DNA of 64,000 nt from contig NZ_JXUP01000005.1 of the NCBI RefSeq assembly GCF_001891085.1, positions 62,001-126,000 on the forward strand, in the 5' to 3' direction. The position numbers were made by a program, and so were the translations under genes. This document shows positions 63,516 through 64,000 of this stretch, piece after piece; positions within the stretch are counted from its first letter, which is position 1, and each line of letters starts with the position of its first letter. The notes beneath the pieces were generated by a model. It was not told the DNA's origin. It worked only from the letters and a program-made list of their open reading frames with translations, and did no database searches. Source of the DNA: Campylobacter concisus (GTDB lineage Bacteria > Campylobacterota > Campylobacteria > Campylobacterales > Campylobacteraceae).

Positions 63516-64000
63516 TTGCTAGATAAATTTAGAGAATTTGTTGGACATCACGTCGCTTTTAGCGTATTTTTAATATGTTTGATCGATTGTATATTTTTAC
63601 TTTATACGGCAAATTCTCTTAGCATAAGTTACAGTGAAGCTGAAATTTTTTTTAACAAACAAAATTTTCTTAGCCATGTTTTAAAATTAAGCGTTCAAAT
63701 TTTTGGTCAAACAGATCTTGCTCTAAGATCTGTGATGATTGCATTTCATATTCTAAGCGTTATTTTAATGTATAAGATAAGCAAATTTTACATTAAATTA
63801 GAGTTTGACAGACTTATTGCGGTATTGCTTTTTATCTTACTTCCTGGCACGCTAGCTTCAGCTCTTATCGTCAATAATGCTGGGCTTTGCGTTATGCTGG
63901 CGCTCCTATGTATATACTTTTTCCATATTAAAAATAAAATTTTATTTGTAACATTTTTTTGTCTTGCTTTTTTTATAGATGGCGATTTTTTGATATTTTA
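63516..64000 (+). CDS. membrane protein resembling GT39/ArnT-type glycosyltransferase, 5' part
   Basis: A frame open to the end of the window, starting at TTG 63516 behind AAGGAAAA. It shows several membrane helices (AFSVFLICLIDCIFLLY, LIAVLLFILLPGTLAS, IVNNAGLCVMLALLCIYFF) and the early SYSEAEIFF and LALRSVMIAFH pieces of GT39-type lipid-linked sugar transferases. The rest lies beyond the window, so the call is tentative. Confidence 0.55.
   Translation, partial: MLDKFREFVGHHVAFSVFLICLIDCIFLLYTANSLSISYSEAEIFFNKQNFLSHVLKLSVQIFGQTDLALRSVMIAFHILSVILMYKISKFYIKLEFDRLIAVLLFILLPGTLASALIVNNAGLCVMLALLCIYFFHIKNKILFVTFFCLAFFIDGDFLIF

Overview
The window comes from a low-GC epsilonproteobacterium, almost certainly a Campylobacter close to C. 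concisus. The evidence is the mix of genes: flaC, flgF-flgG behind a sigma-54 promoter, a fused ispDF, the atypical orphan response regulator of the HP1021/Cj1608 type next to an ATP-sulfurylase-like gene and pgpA, an MqnE futalosine-type menaquinone gene, and alaS-maf-PBP1A order. No tRNA or rRNA gene was seen.

Layout. 1-9.17 kb is host core: end of a PLP-dependent desulfhydrase-like gene, hisD, secreted flagellin flaC, rpoD (minus), flgF-flgG, a broken Hcp-like Sel1 gene, azlCD and a periplasmic asparaginase. About 9.2-19.8 kb is a compact one-directional prophage-like element of roughly 10.5 kb: an IS110/Piv-type DEDD recombinase, a small HTH protein, a probable ssDNA-binding protein, a Rep_trans-type replication initiator, eight orphan proteins, a hairpin-rich non-coding segment, two small abundant-looking proteins, and a full lysis cassette (i-spanin, o-spanin, holin, M15 endolysin). 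It has no terminase, portal, tail gene, Zot or Walker ATPase that I can see, so it matches neither a tailed phage nor a normal filamentous phage. This is the main discovery candidate.

19.8-26.9 kb is an accessory block with visibly higher GC codon use than its neighbours: LysE exporter, DsrE-like protein, DUF4299-like protein, a secreted YD-like protein, a SLAC1/TehA-type channel, a Crp/Fnr regulator, a Tat-type sulfide:quinone-reductase-like flavoprotein, two DUF2892 membrane proteins and leuD. A GTAAC-N3-GT(T/C)AC palindrome lies before both the regulator and the flavoprotein, suggesting a small sulfur-linked regulon. The composition returns to normal at leuB.

26.9-64 kb is again core: leuB, CCA transferase, tRNA methylase, glyS, a phosphoethanolamine transferase, ComEA-like protein, PBP1A, maf, alaS, a Gfo/Idh oxidoreductase, hemH, a sigma-54-driven unknown gene, pgpA, a split ATP-sulfurylase-like gene, the HP1021-type regulator, ispDF, thiC, mrp, an ACT protein plus UPF0210, a YagU-like protein, dapD, a DJ-1-like protein, glmS, a GlnD-like protein, mqnE, a purine permease and phosphoribosyltransferase, and the start of a membrane glycosyltransferase.

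At least five genes are interrupted by small frameshifts, mostly in homopolymer runs (near 6.5-6.8, 22.7, 45.3, 52.2 and 56.1 kb). These may be real decay, phase variation or assembly errors; the prophage region itself looks intact.
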